A DNA stretch of 64,000 nt from Salarchaeum japonicum_A (lineage in GTDB: Archaea; Halobacteriota; Halobacteria; Halobacteriales; Halobacteriaceae), in the NCBI RefSeq assembly GCF_049705945.1, contig NZ_JBNAMV010000004.1:1364001-1428000 (forward strand), in the 5' to 3' direction. The notes beneath the pieces were generated by a model. That model did not search any database. It had not been told where the DNA came from and saw nothing but the letters and a program-made list of their open reading frames with translations. The translations under genes were made by a program, and so were the position numbers. Shown here piece by piece: positions 43,978 through 51,922 of the stretch (positions are counted from its first letter, which is position 1; every line of letters begins with the position of its first letter).

Positions 43978-44497
43978 CTATGCGACGACTTCGAACGGCG
44001 TCGTTATCGCGGCGCTCTCGTCACCAATGCCGTAGTAGGCGAACCGGTAGCGCCCCGGCCGAACGCCGTCGCAGATGTGGTAGTCGTCCTCGACGCCCTC
44101 CATCGTCTCCTCCCTGACCGTGAACGTCCACGTCAGGCCGTCGCCCGGTTCGTGAACGAGCGCCTGGTCGGTCAACGCGACCGTCCCGTCCATCCAGAGA
44201 ACCGACCGCCAGCCCTCCTCGGTCCGCTCCTGAACGTCGTACTTCGCCGCGATTCCCGTGTACGCTTCCTGCGCGCTCTCGTTAGTCAGCGTCACTCGTA
44301 CCTCGTCGCCGTACTGCAGCGAATCGCTGTTCGTCGTCAGTCGCCACTCCCGCCACGGACTCCCGTAACTCCCCCGAAAACGCGTCCAGGCGGTGATATC
44401 GCTCCCCGCACGCCGTCGGATTCGGGTCCCGGCTGAGACAGCCGGCCGCGAGCCCGAGTGCGCCGAGCGTCGCGGACAGAAGGTGCCGTCTCCGCAT
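43978..44497 (-). pseudogene. Tat lipoprotein gene split by a one-base frameshift
   Basis: The ATG at 44497 opens MRRRHLLSATLGALGLAAGC, a twin-Arg signal with LAAGC lipobox, and continues to ERYHRLDAFSG in one frame. The next frame carries the remainder, SYGSPWREWRLTTNSDSLQY onward to CDGVRPGRYRFAYYGIGDES and the stop at 43978. The join lies at the run of five G (minus strand; CCCCC at 44371-44375 on plus). Deleting one base there gives a single frame of 172 residues. Either the gene is inactivated, or the run is a sequencing error. The family is unknown. Confidence 0.75.
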
Positions 44498-44570
44498 GTT
44501 CGACTACTTAGATACGTGACTGTTTTGCTATTTCGCCCCAACTGGGGTTGCCGAGGATTCATACGGGAAG

Positions 44571-44688
44571 CCGCGACCAGACCGGGCGTGCAGTAACGCC
44601 CGTGGACGGGGAGGACGCGAAACCCGGCGGCACGCTCCCCGTCCGACGCGATGTGCCGCCGTGGTAGCCTTATGCCCGCGGGTCGCGG
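44571..44688. ncRNA. candidate pseudoknotted structured RNA
   Basis: A dense set of perfect complementary segments lies in the gap between the lipoprotein start and the PIN gene. A 7-bp hairpin pairs 44583-44589 with 44596-44602. A 10-bp stem pairs GGACGGGGAG (44604-44613) with 44635-44644. A 9-bp stem pairs CGGCGGCAC (44625-44633) with 44653-44661. The last two interlock as an H-type pseudoknot. An outer 8-bp pair joins CCGCGACC (44571-44578) to 44681-44688, entering the PIN gene's end. The strand is undecided; loops GACGCG occur twice. I do not recognise a known RNA class. Confidence 0.45.
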
Positions 44689-45143
44689 TCGGGGCCGGGG
44701 TACTCGCCGTCCCCGACGACGGGGTAGAGTCGCTCGGGGTCGAACAGCCGGGCGAACGCGTCCGGGGACTTCACGCTCGTCGTCACGTACTTCTTCAGCG
44801 ACGCGTTCGCCGACACAGTTCGGAGGCTGTCGTCGAACGTCACGAGGTGCGCGGCGTCGCCGTGGTACGCGCACGCCAGCGCCGGATGGTCGCCCTCGGG
44901 GTGCTCGACGAACTCGCCGAGTTCACCGATTCGGTCGCGCCACGCGTCCGCGAGGTCGGCGTCCGCGAGGTCGGTGATGACCGCTTCGGCGTCGTCCAGC
45001 AGCGGGTCGCTCACGACGAGCGTCGTCCACGAGTGCGCGCGCACGTGGTCGAGCGCGTCCCGCGCCGCGCCGCCACAGAGCAGGTCAGCGGCGAGCACGT
45101 CCGCGTCCGCGACGACGGTCGCGGGGTCCGGCTCGTCACTCAT
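44670..45143 (-). CDS. PIN-domain-like protein
   Basis: The 157-residue protein shows PIN-type acidic residues in TVVADADVLAADLLCGG (near residue 13), SDPLLDDAEAVITDL, and HPALACAYHGDAAHLVTFDDS. This suggests a metal-dependent ribonuclease fold. The ATG at 45143 overlaps the stop of a 30-codon ORF by eight bases (ATGAGTGA). A small gene directly before a PIN gene recalls antitoxin-toxin pairs, but the partner is shorter than known antitoxins. Confidence 0.7.
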   Translation of the reverse strand: MSDEPDPATVVADADVLAADLLCGGAARDALDHVRAHSWTTLVVSDPLLDDAEAVITDLADADLADAWRDRIGELGEFVEHPEGDHPALACAYHGDAAHLVTFDDSLRTVSANASLKKYVTTSVKSPDAFARLFDPERLYPVVGDGEYPGPDRDPRA

Positions 45144-45228
45144 CCCGCTGGTCGTCGAGCGCCGCGCGCACCTCCGGCTCGCTGACCGCGTACGGGTCTG
45201 CGGCGTCGAACAGCTCCCGCCACGTCAT
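45136..45228 (-). CDS. 30-aa small ORF between lipoprotein and PIN genes
   Basis: An ATG at 45228 opens 30 codons (MTWRELFDAADPYAVSEPEV, ending ALDDQRDE) to a TGA at 45136-45138. Its start overlaps the upstream lipoprotein stop (ATGA) and its stop overlaps the PIN start (ATGAGTGA), so all three are tightly coupled. The codons are GC-ending and the product acidic and helical. I know no family. It may be a small partner of the PIN protein. Confidence 0.55.
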   Translation of the reverse strand: MTWRELFDAADPYAVSEPEVRAALDDQRDE

Positions 45229-45998
45229 GACGTCTGGCGCATGAACCCGTGGATTTCCTCTCGGTACGTCTCGGGTTCGAGGCCGAGGTCCACGTCCACC
45301 GACACGGTGATCGCTTCGGAGACGTCCTGACTCACGGAGCGCGCGAAGTTCTCGTCGACCCACGCGCCGCCCGCGACGAGCGCGTAGTCGCCGTGGTGCC
45401 AGACCGCGAGGTCGCCCCGAACGGGAAGAGTGCCGCCGTCGATGGTCACGGTGTCGCCGTTCTCGATGGGGAACTCGAACGTCGGCACCTCGTAGGCGGC
45501 CTCGTACTTGGTGAGGCTCGCGGACTCCCCAGTGTCTACGTCGAACCACTCGGTGCCGGCGCGCTGCACGTCCGTCAGTCCGGCCTCGGTGAGGCGGTCG
45601 CGGAACTGTTCGCGCGCGCTCGCCTCCACTTCGTTCAGCACTTCCTCGCGGCCGACGCCCCCCGGGAGCTCCGCGACGTCCGGACTGAAGTCGATGCGCG
45701 TCGCGGAGAACAGCGCGAGTCGGCCCGACACCCGGCCGAGCGTCGCGTCCTGTATCCGGGAGTTCAGCGCGCTGTCCGTGTACGTCGTCGTGTAGCCCTT
45801 CGCGGTGAACGTCACCGGGCCGTACGACTGCTCGATGAGCGTGCGTTGGTTCGAATCGGTCTGCTCCCAGCCCGCGTTCTGCATCGCGTCCGCGGGTACG
45901 TCCGGCGGCGAGACCGAGGCTTTCGCGAGCGTCGAGCAGCCCGCGAGGCCCGCGAGACCGAGGCCGGCGGTCGTCCCGAGTAGCGTTCGGCGGTCCAT
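45225..45998 (-). CDS. DUF6517 family Tat lipoprotein
   Basis: The 257-residue protein begins MDRRTLLGTTAGLGLAGLAG with the mature Cys at residue 21. The mature part matches the haloarchaeal DUF6517 family (GYTTTYTDSALNSRIQDATL, LALFSATRIDFSP, GTLPVRGDLAVWHHGDYALV). It is an extracellular, membrane-anchored protein of unknown function. The gene begins an overlapping string with the 30-codon ORF and the PIN gene. Confidence 0.85.
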   Translation of the reverse strand: MDRRTLLGTTAGLGLAGLAGCSTLAKASVSPPDVPADAMQNAGWEQTDSNQRTLIEQSYGPVTFTAKGYTTTYTDSALNSRIQDATLGRVSGRLALFSATRIDFSPDVAELPGGVGREEVLNEVEASAREQFRDRLTEAGLTDVQRAGTEWFDVDTGESASLTKYEAAYEVPTFEFPIENGDTVTIDGGTLPVRGDLAVWHHGDYALVAGGAWVDENFARSVSQDVSEAITVSVDVDLGLEPETYREEIHGFMRQTS

Positions 45999-46114
45999 AC
46001 TCGCTGTAGGACGCCCATACCCTAAGTCTGTTCGACGGCCGCTGTTCCCGACCGGGTACGTGAGTGTTCGGGTGAGCGACGGAGTTTAACCCCTCGGTGT
46101 GGTATGGCGTACCG

Positions 46115-46654
46115 ATGAGTTCAGACCGGTTGACCGTATCGCTCGACGAGGACGCCCGGGAGGCGCTCGACACGATTACGAGTAAGACTGACCGTTCGCA
46201 GAGCGAACTGGTGCGGCGGGCGCTCACGTTCTACGCCGCGAACTACGAGGCGGCGAGCACGGACAGTTCGGAGAAACTGGAGGAGTACTACAAGATGCTC
46301 ACCGGGGGCGAGCACGTCCTGCTCGACATCGACTTCCTCCACTGTTTCCTCGACCACGTTCAGGAGGACGGGGAGCCGATGCCGGAGTTCGTCGCGGACG
46401 CGGACCAGGTCTCGGATTATCACGCGCAGGAGTACGTGGACCGCTTCGATTCGCTGGACGAACTCCTAGAGTGGCTGTCGCTCTGCGGGTTTCTGACGGT
46501 TCGGCGGACGACGGAGAACACCTACCACATCGTTTTCCCGTCGGCGGATATCCGGTGGTTCATGACGCGATTCATCGAGCGGAGCGTCGAACCGCTCCCG
46601 TTCGACGTGACGATCAATCCCGGTGTCGCGAAGGTCCTGCTCGTCGAGGAGTAG
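46115..46654 (+). CDS. ribbon-helix-helix transcriptional regulator
   Basis: The 179-residue protein starts MSSDRLTVSLDEDAREALDT, continues SELVRRALTFYAANY, and so has an N-terminal RHH (CopG-like) DNA-binding domain of about 45 residues. The rest is a haloarchaeal ligand or effector domain (GEHVLLDIDFLHCFLDHV, DEYLEWL-like). Similar regulators precede ABC-type uptake genes, as here. It probably controls the SBP-hyu-liv block through the repeated sites at 46694-46742. A TATA-like GAGTTTAAC at 46082-46090 lies about 28 bases before its ATG. Confidence 0.8.
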   Translation: MSSDRLTVSLDEDAREALDTITSKTDRSQSELVRRALTFYAANYEAASTDSSEKLEEYYKMLTGGEHVLLDIDFLHCFLDHVQEDGEPMPEFVADADQVSDYHAQEYVDRFDSLDELLEWLSLCGFLTVRRTTENTYHIVFPSADIRWFMTRFIERSVEPLPFDVTINPGVAKVLLVEE

Positions 46655-46693
46655 TCTGGACGAACGGTCATTTCTCTGCCGGTCCGAGCAGTT

Positions 46694-46742
46694 TTCGTAC
46701 TGTCTTCGCACCGTCTCATACTCGGTTCGCACCCGTTCACAC
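46694..46742 (+). promoter_or_regulatory. five TTCRYAC-like sites at 10.5-base spacing
   Basis: The heptamers TTCGTAC (46694-46700), TTCGCAC (46705-46711), CTCATAC (46715-46721), TTCGCAC (46726-46732) and TTCACAC (46736-46742) begin 11, 10, 11 and 10 bases apart, so they lie on one face of the helix. The array begins 40 bases after the regulator stop and ends about 67 bases before the substrate-binding protein start. This is the form of an operator for cooperative RHH dimers. Confidence 0.65.
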
Positions 46743-46772
46743 GAACGGTGCGTGGTGTGTGCAGTCCTCACA

Positions 46773-46806
46773 AGTACCACTAAGTGGGTGCTTTGGCAGT
46801 GGTACT
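46773..46806. promoter_or_regulatory. perfect 9-bp inverted repeat at the substrate-binding protein start
   Basis: AGTACCACT at 46773-46781 and its reverse complement AGTGGTACT at 46798-46806 flank a 16-base spacer. The second arm ends two bases before the ATG at 46809. A TATA-like ACTAAGTGG overlaps the first arm about 28 bases before the ATG. Binding here would block initiation, or the repeat could form a hairpin in the leader. Confidence 0.6.
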
Positions 46807-46808
46807 CT

Positions 46809-48089
46809 ATGGCACACGACGACGATTCGTTCGCCGACCGCCTGACCCGTCGCCGGGCAATGCGTCTCGGTGGCGCCGCCGGAGCCGCCGGTCTGACGGG
46901 ACTCGCGGGCTGTCTCGACAGTCTCCAGAACAGCGGGAACAACAGCAGCGGAACCATCGACGTTGGCGCGGTCATCCCGTTCAGCGGGGACCTCAGCGAC
47001 TTCGGCACGCCGATGCAGAACGCGCTCCGGATGGCGCGCGAGGACATCAATGCCGCGGGCGGCCCGCTCGGCCGCGAACTCGAACTCCACTTCGAGGACT
47101 CCACGTCGTCCTCGACGGAGGGCGTGAACGCCGCGAACAAACTCGTGGACACCACGGGCGTGAACGCGCTGTTCGGCGCGGTGTCGTCCGGCGTCACCAT
47201 CAGTATCGCGCAGTCCGTCTCGATTCCGAAGGAGACGGTTCACATCACGCCCGCGTCCTCGTCGCCCGTCATCAGCACGCTCGACGACGACGATTACGTC
47301 TGGCGTACTCGGACGAACGACCGGTTCGTCGCGAAGGTGATGGCGATGATCGCGGAGCAGAACGACGCCAGCAAGGCGGCCGTCCTCTACATCAACAACG
47401 ACTTCGGGTCCGCGCTCGCGGACGTGTTCTCCTCGTCGTTCGACGGCGAGGTCACCGCCGAAGTCGGGTACGAGTCCGGGCAGTCCTCCTACCAGCAGCT
47501 CCTCTCCGAGTTGTTCGCGGACGATCCCGAGTTCGTCGCGTTCGCCGGCTACCCCGAGTCCGGGACGACGATTCTCTCCCAGTGGGAGGAGGAGGGCTAC
47601 GGCGGGAACTGGATCCTCCACACGAGCCTGCTCTCGGACGACGTGATCAACAACGTCGGCGCGGACGTGATGAACGGGATGTACGGCGTTCGCACGAAAC
47701 CGCCGAGCGGGAGCGCGACGGAGAACTTCGTGAGCGACTACAATTCCGCGTATCCGGACGCGCAGTTGTTCTCGCCGTACTCGTGGAACTCCTACGACGC
47801 GCTCATCTCGTGGGCGCTCGCCGCGCACGCCGCGGGCACGCCGGAGTCGCCCGAGGTCAAGAAACAGCTCCGCCCGGTCGCCACCCCGCCCGGTGAGGCG
47901 GTCGGGTACGACGGCTTCGAGTCCGGCGTGAGCCTGCTCGACGACGACACCGAGATAGATTACAGCGGACCGAGCGGGAACGTGAACTACGATTCGAACG
48001 GCGACGTGGCGAGCGACATGGTCATCGTGCAGGTCGAGGACGGCGAGTTCGTCGACCAAGAGACCATCCCCGCGGAAGACCTCACCTAA
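46809..48089 (+). CDS. ABC transporter substrate-binding lipoprotein (branched-chain/amide type)
   Basis: The 426-residue protein has the Tat signal LTRRRAMRLGG and lipobox LAGC at about residues 30-37. The mature part IDVGAVIPFSGDLSDFGTPM ... GVNAANKLVDTTGVNALFGA is a type I periplasmic-binding fold of the LivJ/AmiC group (PF13458-like). It would capture the substrate outside the membrane for the LivHMGF-type permease encoded 5 kb downstream. The ATG at 46809 sits just behind the inverted repeat. Confidence 0.92.
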   Translation: MAHDDDSFADRLTRRRAMRLGGAAGAAGLTGLAGCLDSLQNSGNNSSGTIDVGAVIPFSGDLSDFGTPMQNALRMAREDINAAGGPLGRELELHFEDSTSSSTEGVNAANKLVDTTGVNALFGAVSSGVTISIAQSVSIPKETVHITPASSSPVISTLDDDDYVWRTRTNDRFVAKVMAMIAEQNDASKAAVLYINNDFGSALADVFSSSFDGEVTAEVGYESGQSSYQQLLSELFADDPEFVAFAGYPESGTTILSQWEEEGYGGNWILHTSLLSDDVINNVGADVMNGMYGVRTKPPSGSATENFVSDYNSAYPDAQLFSPYSWNSYDALISWALAAHAAGTPESPEVKKQLRPVATPPGEAVGYDGFESGVSLLDDDTEIDYSGPSGNVNYDSNGDVASDMVIVQVEDGEFVDQETIPAEDLT

Positions 48090-48167
48090 CGCACACCCCG
48101 TTTTCATGTTCGCACTCTCTCACTATTCGATAGTCGCCTCGCACGCACAGCACGGGAGGGCGGAGCC

Positions 48168-50222
48168 GTGAGCGACGACGACGTTCGGGTCGGCGTCGAC
48201 ATCGGCGGCACCTTCACCGACATCGTCAGCCTCCGCGACGGCGAGGTCCACGTCACGAAGACGCCGTCGACGCCGAGCGACCCCGAGAAGGGCGTCGTGA
48301 ACGGCCTCGAAAAGAGCGCGGAGAACGCCGGGTTCGCGTTCGACGACGTCGGCTTCCTCAGTCACGGCACGACGGTGGCGACGAACGCAGTCCTCGAAGG
48401 CACGTGGGCGGACACCGCGCTCGTCACCACCGAAGGGTTCCGGGACGTGCTCGAAATCGGCCGACAGGACCGGCCGGACATCTACGATTTCGACGCGGAG
48501 AAACCCGCGCCCATCGTCCCGCGCGACCGCCGCTTCGAGGTGCCGGAGCGACTCGACGAGCGCGGACGCGTCCTCGAAGACCTGGACGAGTACGCGGTCC
48601 GCGACCTCGCGCGCACCCTCGACGACCGCGGCGTGGACTCCGTCGCCATCTCGCTGTTGTTCGCGTTCGAGGACGACAGCCACGAGCGCCGGGTCGCCGA
48701 GTTGCTCGACGCGGAACTCGACGCGTCGCTCTCGCTGTCGAGCGACGTGCTCCCCGAGATTCGGGAGTACGAGCGCACGCTCACCACGTCGCTGAACGCC
48801 GCGCTGAAACCCGTGATGGACGACTACATCGGGAACCTCGAAGGCCACGTCCGCGACCACGACATCGGCGCGGAACTGAAGATACTGCAGTCCAACGGCG
48901 GCCTCATCACCGCCGACGCCGCCCGCACCCGCCCCGTCAACACCCTGCTCTCCGGGCCCGCCGGGGGCGTGCAGGGCGCGACGTACGTCGCGGAGCGCGC
49001 GGGCGTCGAGGACGTCATCACGATGGACATGGGCGGCACGTCCTGCGACGTATCCCTCGTGGAGGGCGGCGACCCGCTCGTCTCCACCGACGTACAGGTC
49101 GGGGACTACACGGTCGGCGTCCCGATGATCGACATCCACACCGTCGGCTCCGGCGGCGGGTCCATCGCGTGGGTGGACAACGGCGGCGCGCTCCGCGTCG
49201 GCCCCCGCTCCGCGGGCGCGGACCCCGGCCCCATCTCGTACGGCCGCGGCGGCACGAAACCGACGACAACGGACGCCCACCTCCTCCTCGGACGGCTGGA
49301 CCCCGACCGCTTCCTCTCCGGCGAGCTCGACGTGGAGGTCGCGGACGTGGAGCGCGCGTTCGAGGCCGAACTCGGCGACGAACTCGGCATGGGGGCCGCG
49401 GAGGCCGCGCAGGGCGTGCTCGACGTCGCGAACGCGAACATGGCGCGCGCGCTCCGCGTCGTCTCCGTCGAGCGCGGCTACGACCCCCGTGAGTTCGCGC
49501 TCGTCGCGTTCGGCGGCGCGGGCCCCCTGCACGCGTGCGGACTCGCCGAGGAACTCGACATCCCGAAGGTCATCGTTCCGCGGACCGCGGGCGTGCTGTC
49601 CGCGCTCGGCCTCCTCATCAGCGACGTGCTCTACGACTACAGCGTCTCCCGCGTCCGCGAGTGGAGCGAGGTCACGCCCGCCACCATCGCGGACGCCCTC
49701 GACGACCTCCACGCGGAGGGCGCGGACCGCCTCGCGAACGAGGGAGTCCCCGAGTCGGACCGGGTGTACGAGCGCACGGCCGACCTTCGGTACGTCGGCC
49801 AGTCGTTCGAGATTTCGGTTCCGCTGCCCGACGGCGACCTCGACGCGGACGCGCTCGCTGCGGTCGAACGCGAGTTCCACGAGCGCCACGAGCGCCGGTA
49901 CGGCCACGCCGACCCCGAGGAACCCGTCGAACTGGTGACGCTCCGCCTGCGGGCACGCGGCCTCGTGGAGACGCCCGACCTCAGCGCGCCCCGGACGGAC
50001 GGGAGCGTGGAGGACGCGATTCGGGAGGTCCGGGACGTGACGTACGACGGAACGGTTCACGACACCACGATTTACGACCGAACGCGGCTGCCGACGGACG
50101 CGACGTTCGACGGCCCGGCGGTCGTCGAAGGCCCCGAGTCCACCGTGGTCGTCCATCCCGGCCAGACCGTCTCCGTCGACGCGGACGCGAACCTCATCGT
50201 CGAGACCGGAGGTGACGCCTGA
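48168..50222 (+). CDS. hyuA: hydantoinase/5-oxoprolinase subunit A
   Basis: The 684-residue protein starts at a GTG (MSDDDVRVGVDIGGTFTDIV). It has the ASKHA-type ATP-binding features (GVDIGGTFTD, a second phosphate loop TMDMGGTSCDVSLVEGG, and SRSAGADPGP-like GPRSAGADPGPISYGRGG) seen in HyuA/OplA. With HyuB it carries out ATP-dependent ring opening of hydantoins, 5-oxoproline or N-methylhydantoin in relatives. Its stop shares a base with hyuB. The substrate here is unknown. Confidence 0.92.
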   Translation: MSDDDVRVGVDIGGTFTDIVSLRDGEVHVTKTPSTPSDPEKGVVNGLEKSAENAGFAFDDVGFLSHGTTVATNAVLEGTWADTALVTTEGFRDVLEIGRQDRPDIYDFDAEKPAPIVPRDRRFEVPERLDERGRVLEDLDEYAVRDLARTLDDRGVDSVAISLLFAFEDDSHERRVAELLDAELDASLSLSSDVLPEIREYERTLTTSLNAALKPVMDDYIGNLEGHVRDHDIGAELKILQSNGGLITADAARTRPVNTLLSGPAGGVQGATYVAERAGVEDVITMDMGGTSCDVSLVEGGDPLVSTDVQVGDYTVGVPMIDIHTVGSGGGSIAWVDNGGALRVGPRSAGADPGPISYGRGGTKPTTTDAHLLLGRLDPDRFLSGELDVEVADVERAFEAELGDELGMGAAEAAQGVLDVANANMARALRVVSVERGYDPREFALVAFGGAGPLHACGLAEELDIPKVIVPRTAGVLSALGLLISDVLYDYSVSRVREWSEVTPATIADALDDLHAEGADRLANEGVPESDRVYERTADLRYVGQSFEISVPLPDGDLDADALAAVEREFHERHERRYGHADPEEPVELVTLRLRARGLVETPDLSAPRTDGSVEDAIREVRDVTYDGTVHDTTIYDRTRLPTDATFDGPAVVEGPESTVVVHPGQTVSVDADANLIVETGGDA

Positions 50223-51922
50223 TGGTCGACTCGGTCACCCTGGAAGTGATTCGGAACGGCTGTATCGCCATCGCGGAGGAGATGAACGCGAACCTCATCC
50301 GCACCGGCTACTCGCCGAACATCAAGGAGCGCCGCGACTGCTCGTGCGCGCTGTTCGACGCGGACGGCGAGATGATAAGCCAGGCGGAGAACATGCCCGT
50401 CCACCTCGGCGCGATGCCGTTCTCGGTGGCCGCGGCGGTGGACGCGTACGGCGGCGACCTCGAACCCGGGGACGCCGTCCTCCTGAACGATCCGTTCCGG
50501 GGCGGCGCACACCTCCCCGACCTCACCTTGGTCTCCCCGATATTCGCCGACCCCGAGAGCGAGAACCCCGAACTCGTGGCGTACGCGGCGAACCGCGCGC
50601 ACCACGCCGACGTGGGCGGAAGCACCGCCGGGTCGGTGGCCGCGGACTCCACTGAAATCTACCAGGAGGGCCTGCGGATTCCGCCCGTGAAGCTGTTCGC
50701 GGGCGGCGAGGTCGTCGAGGACGTGATGGAGATGATTCTGACGAACGTCCGAACGCCGGACGAGCGCCGGGGCGACATCCGCGCGCAGGAGGCCGCGAAC
50801 GAGACGGCCAGAGAGCGCGTGCACGAACTCGTCGCGGAGCACGGCGCGAACGACCTCGCGGAGGCGTTCGGTGAAGTGAAGGACTACTCGGAACGCCGGA
50901 TGCGCGCCGAAATCGAGGCGTTCCCCGACGGCACGTACAGTTTCGAGGACGTGCTCGACGACGACGGCCGCGGGAACACCGACCTCCCCGTGAAGGCGGC
51001 GGTCACCGTCTCCGGGGACGAGGTCACCGTGGACTTCTCGGGGACCGCACCGCAGACCGAGGGTCCGGTGAACGCCGTGCTCGCGGTCACGTCGTCGGCG
51101 ACGTACTACGCGATTCGGTGCGTGACCGACCCCGACATCCCGCCGAACCACGGCTGCTATCGCCCAATCACCATCGACGCGCCCGAGGGAAGCATCGTCA
51201 ACCCCGAACCCCCGGCGGCGGTCGTCGGCGGGAACCTTGAGACCAGCCAGCGCGTCACCGACGTGGTGCTCGGCGCGTTCGCCACCGAAGCCCCCGAACG
51301 GGTGACGGCGGCGGGCCAGGGGACGATGAACAACGTCACGTTCGGCGGCACCGACCCGCGCAGCGACAGTCCGTACGCGTTCTACGAGACACAGGGTGGC
51401 GGGTTCGGCGCACGCGAGGGCAAGGACGGCATGGACGGCGTCCACGTCCACATGAGCAACACGATGAACACGCCCGCGGAAGTGCTCGAAACCGCCTACC
51501 CGCTCCGGGTGCGGCGGTACGCCTACCGCCCCGACTCGGGCGGCGCGGGCGAGTTCCGCGGCGGCCTCGGCCTCCGGCGCGACATCGAAGTCCGCGGGCA
51601 CACGGCGCGGTTCAGCCTGCTCGCGGACCGCCACCAGCACGCGCCCTACGGTCTGCTCGGCGGCGAACCCGGCGAACCCGGCGCGGCGTACGTCTTCGAC
51701 TCGGACGCGGACGACACGGACGACGACGCGGGCGAGAAACTCCCGCAGAAGTCCGTGCACGACCTCCCGCCGGGAACGCTCGTGAGCATCCGGACGCCCG
51801 GCGCGGGCGGGTACGGCGACCCATCGGACCGCGACCCGGACGCCGTCGAACGCGACCGCCGCCTCGGGAAGATAACCGACGACTACGCCGCCGAGTACCA
51901 CGCGGAGGGCGACGGTGAGTGA
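50222..51922 (+). CDS. hyuB: hydantoinase/5-oxoprolinase subunit B
   Basis: The 566-residue protein is the partner of HyuA. Family marks are VTLEVIRNGCIAIAEEM, SPNIKERRDCSCALFDADG, VLLNDPFRGGAHLPDLTLVS, AANRAHHADVGGSTAGS with the metal-like HH, and PGAGGYGDPSDRDPDAVERD. It begins in TGATG overlap with hyuA and its stop overlaps the following GTG. Reaction as for HyuA. Confidence 0.92.
   Translation: MVDSVTLEVIRNGCIAIAEEMNANLIRTGYSPNIKERRDCSCALFDADGEMISQAENMPVHLGAMPFSVAAAVDAYGGDLEPGDAVLLNDPFRGGAHLPDLTLVSPIFADPESENPELVAYAANRAHHADVGGSTAGSVAADSTEIYQEGLRIPPVKLFAGGEVVEDVMEMILTNVRTPDERRGDIRAQEAANETARERVHELVAEHGANDLAEAFGEVKDYSERRMRAEIEAFPDGTYSFEDVLDDDGRGNTDLPVKAAVTVSGDEVTVDFSGTAPQTEGPVNAVLAVTSSATYYAIRCVTDPDIPPNHGCYRPITIDAPEGSIVNPEPPAAVVGGNLETSQRVTDVVLGAFATEAPERVTAAGQGTMNNVTFGGTDPRSDSPYAFYETQGGGFGAREGKDGMDGVHVHMSNTMNTPAEVLETAYPLRVRRYAYRPDSGGAGEFRGGLGLRRDIEVRGHTARFSLLADRHQHAPYGLLGGEPGEPGAAYVFDSDADDTDDDAGEKLPQKSVHDLPPGTLVSIRTPGAGGYGDPSDRDPDAVERDRRLGKITDDYAAEYHAEGDGE

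Noticed and set aside
44571..44688. RNase P RNA or 7S (SRP) RNA as an identity for the structured region
   Set aside because: The length is too short and I could not find the conserved cores of either RNA, such as the GAGGAAAG-type element of RNase P RNA.
44498..44874. Upstream extension of the frameshifted lipoprotein frame
   Set aside because: The translation is Arg-rich and lies in the RNA-like gap and antisense to the PIN gene. A proper Tat/lipobox start exists at 44497 in the other frame.
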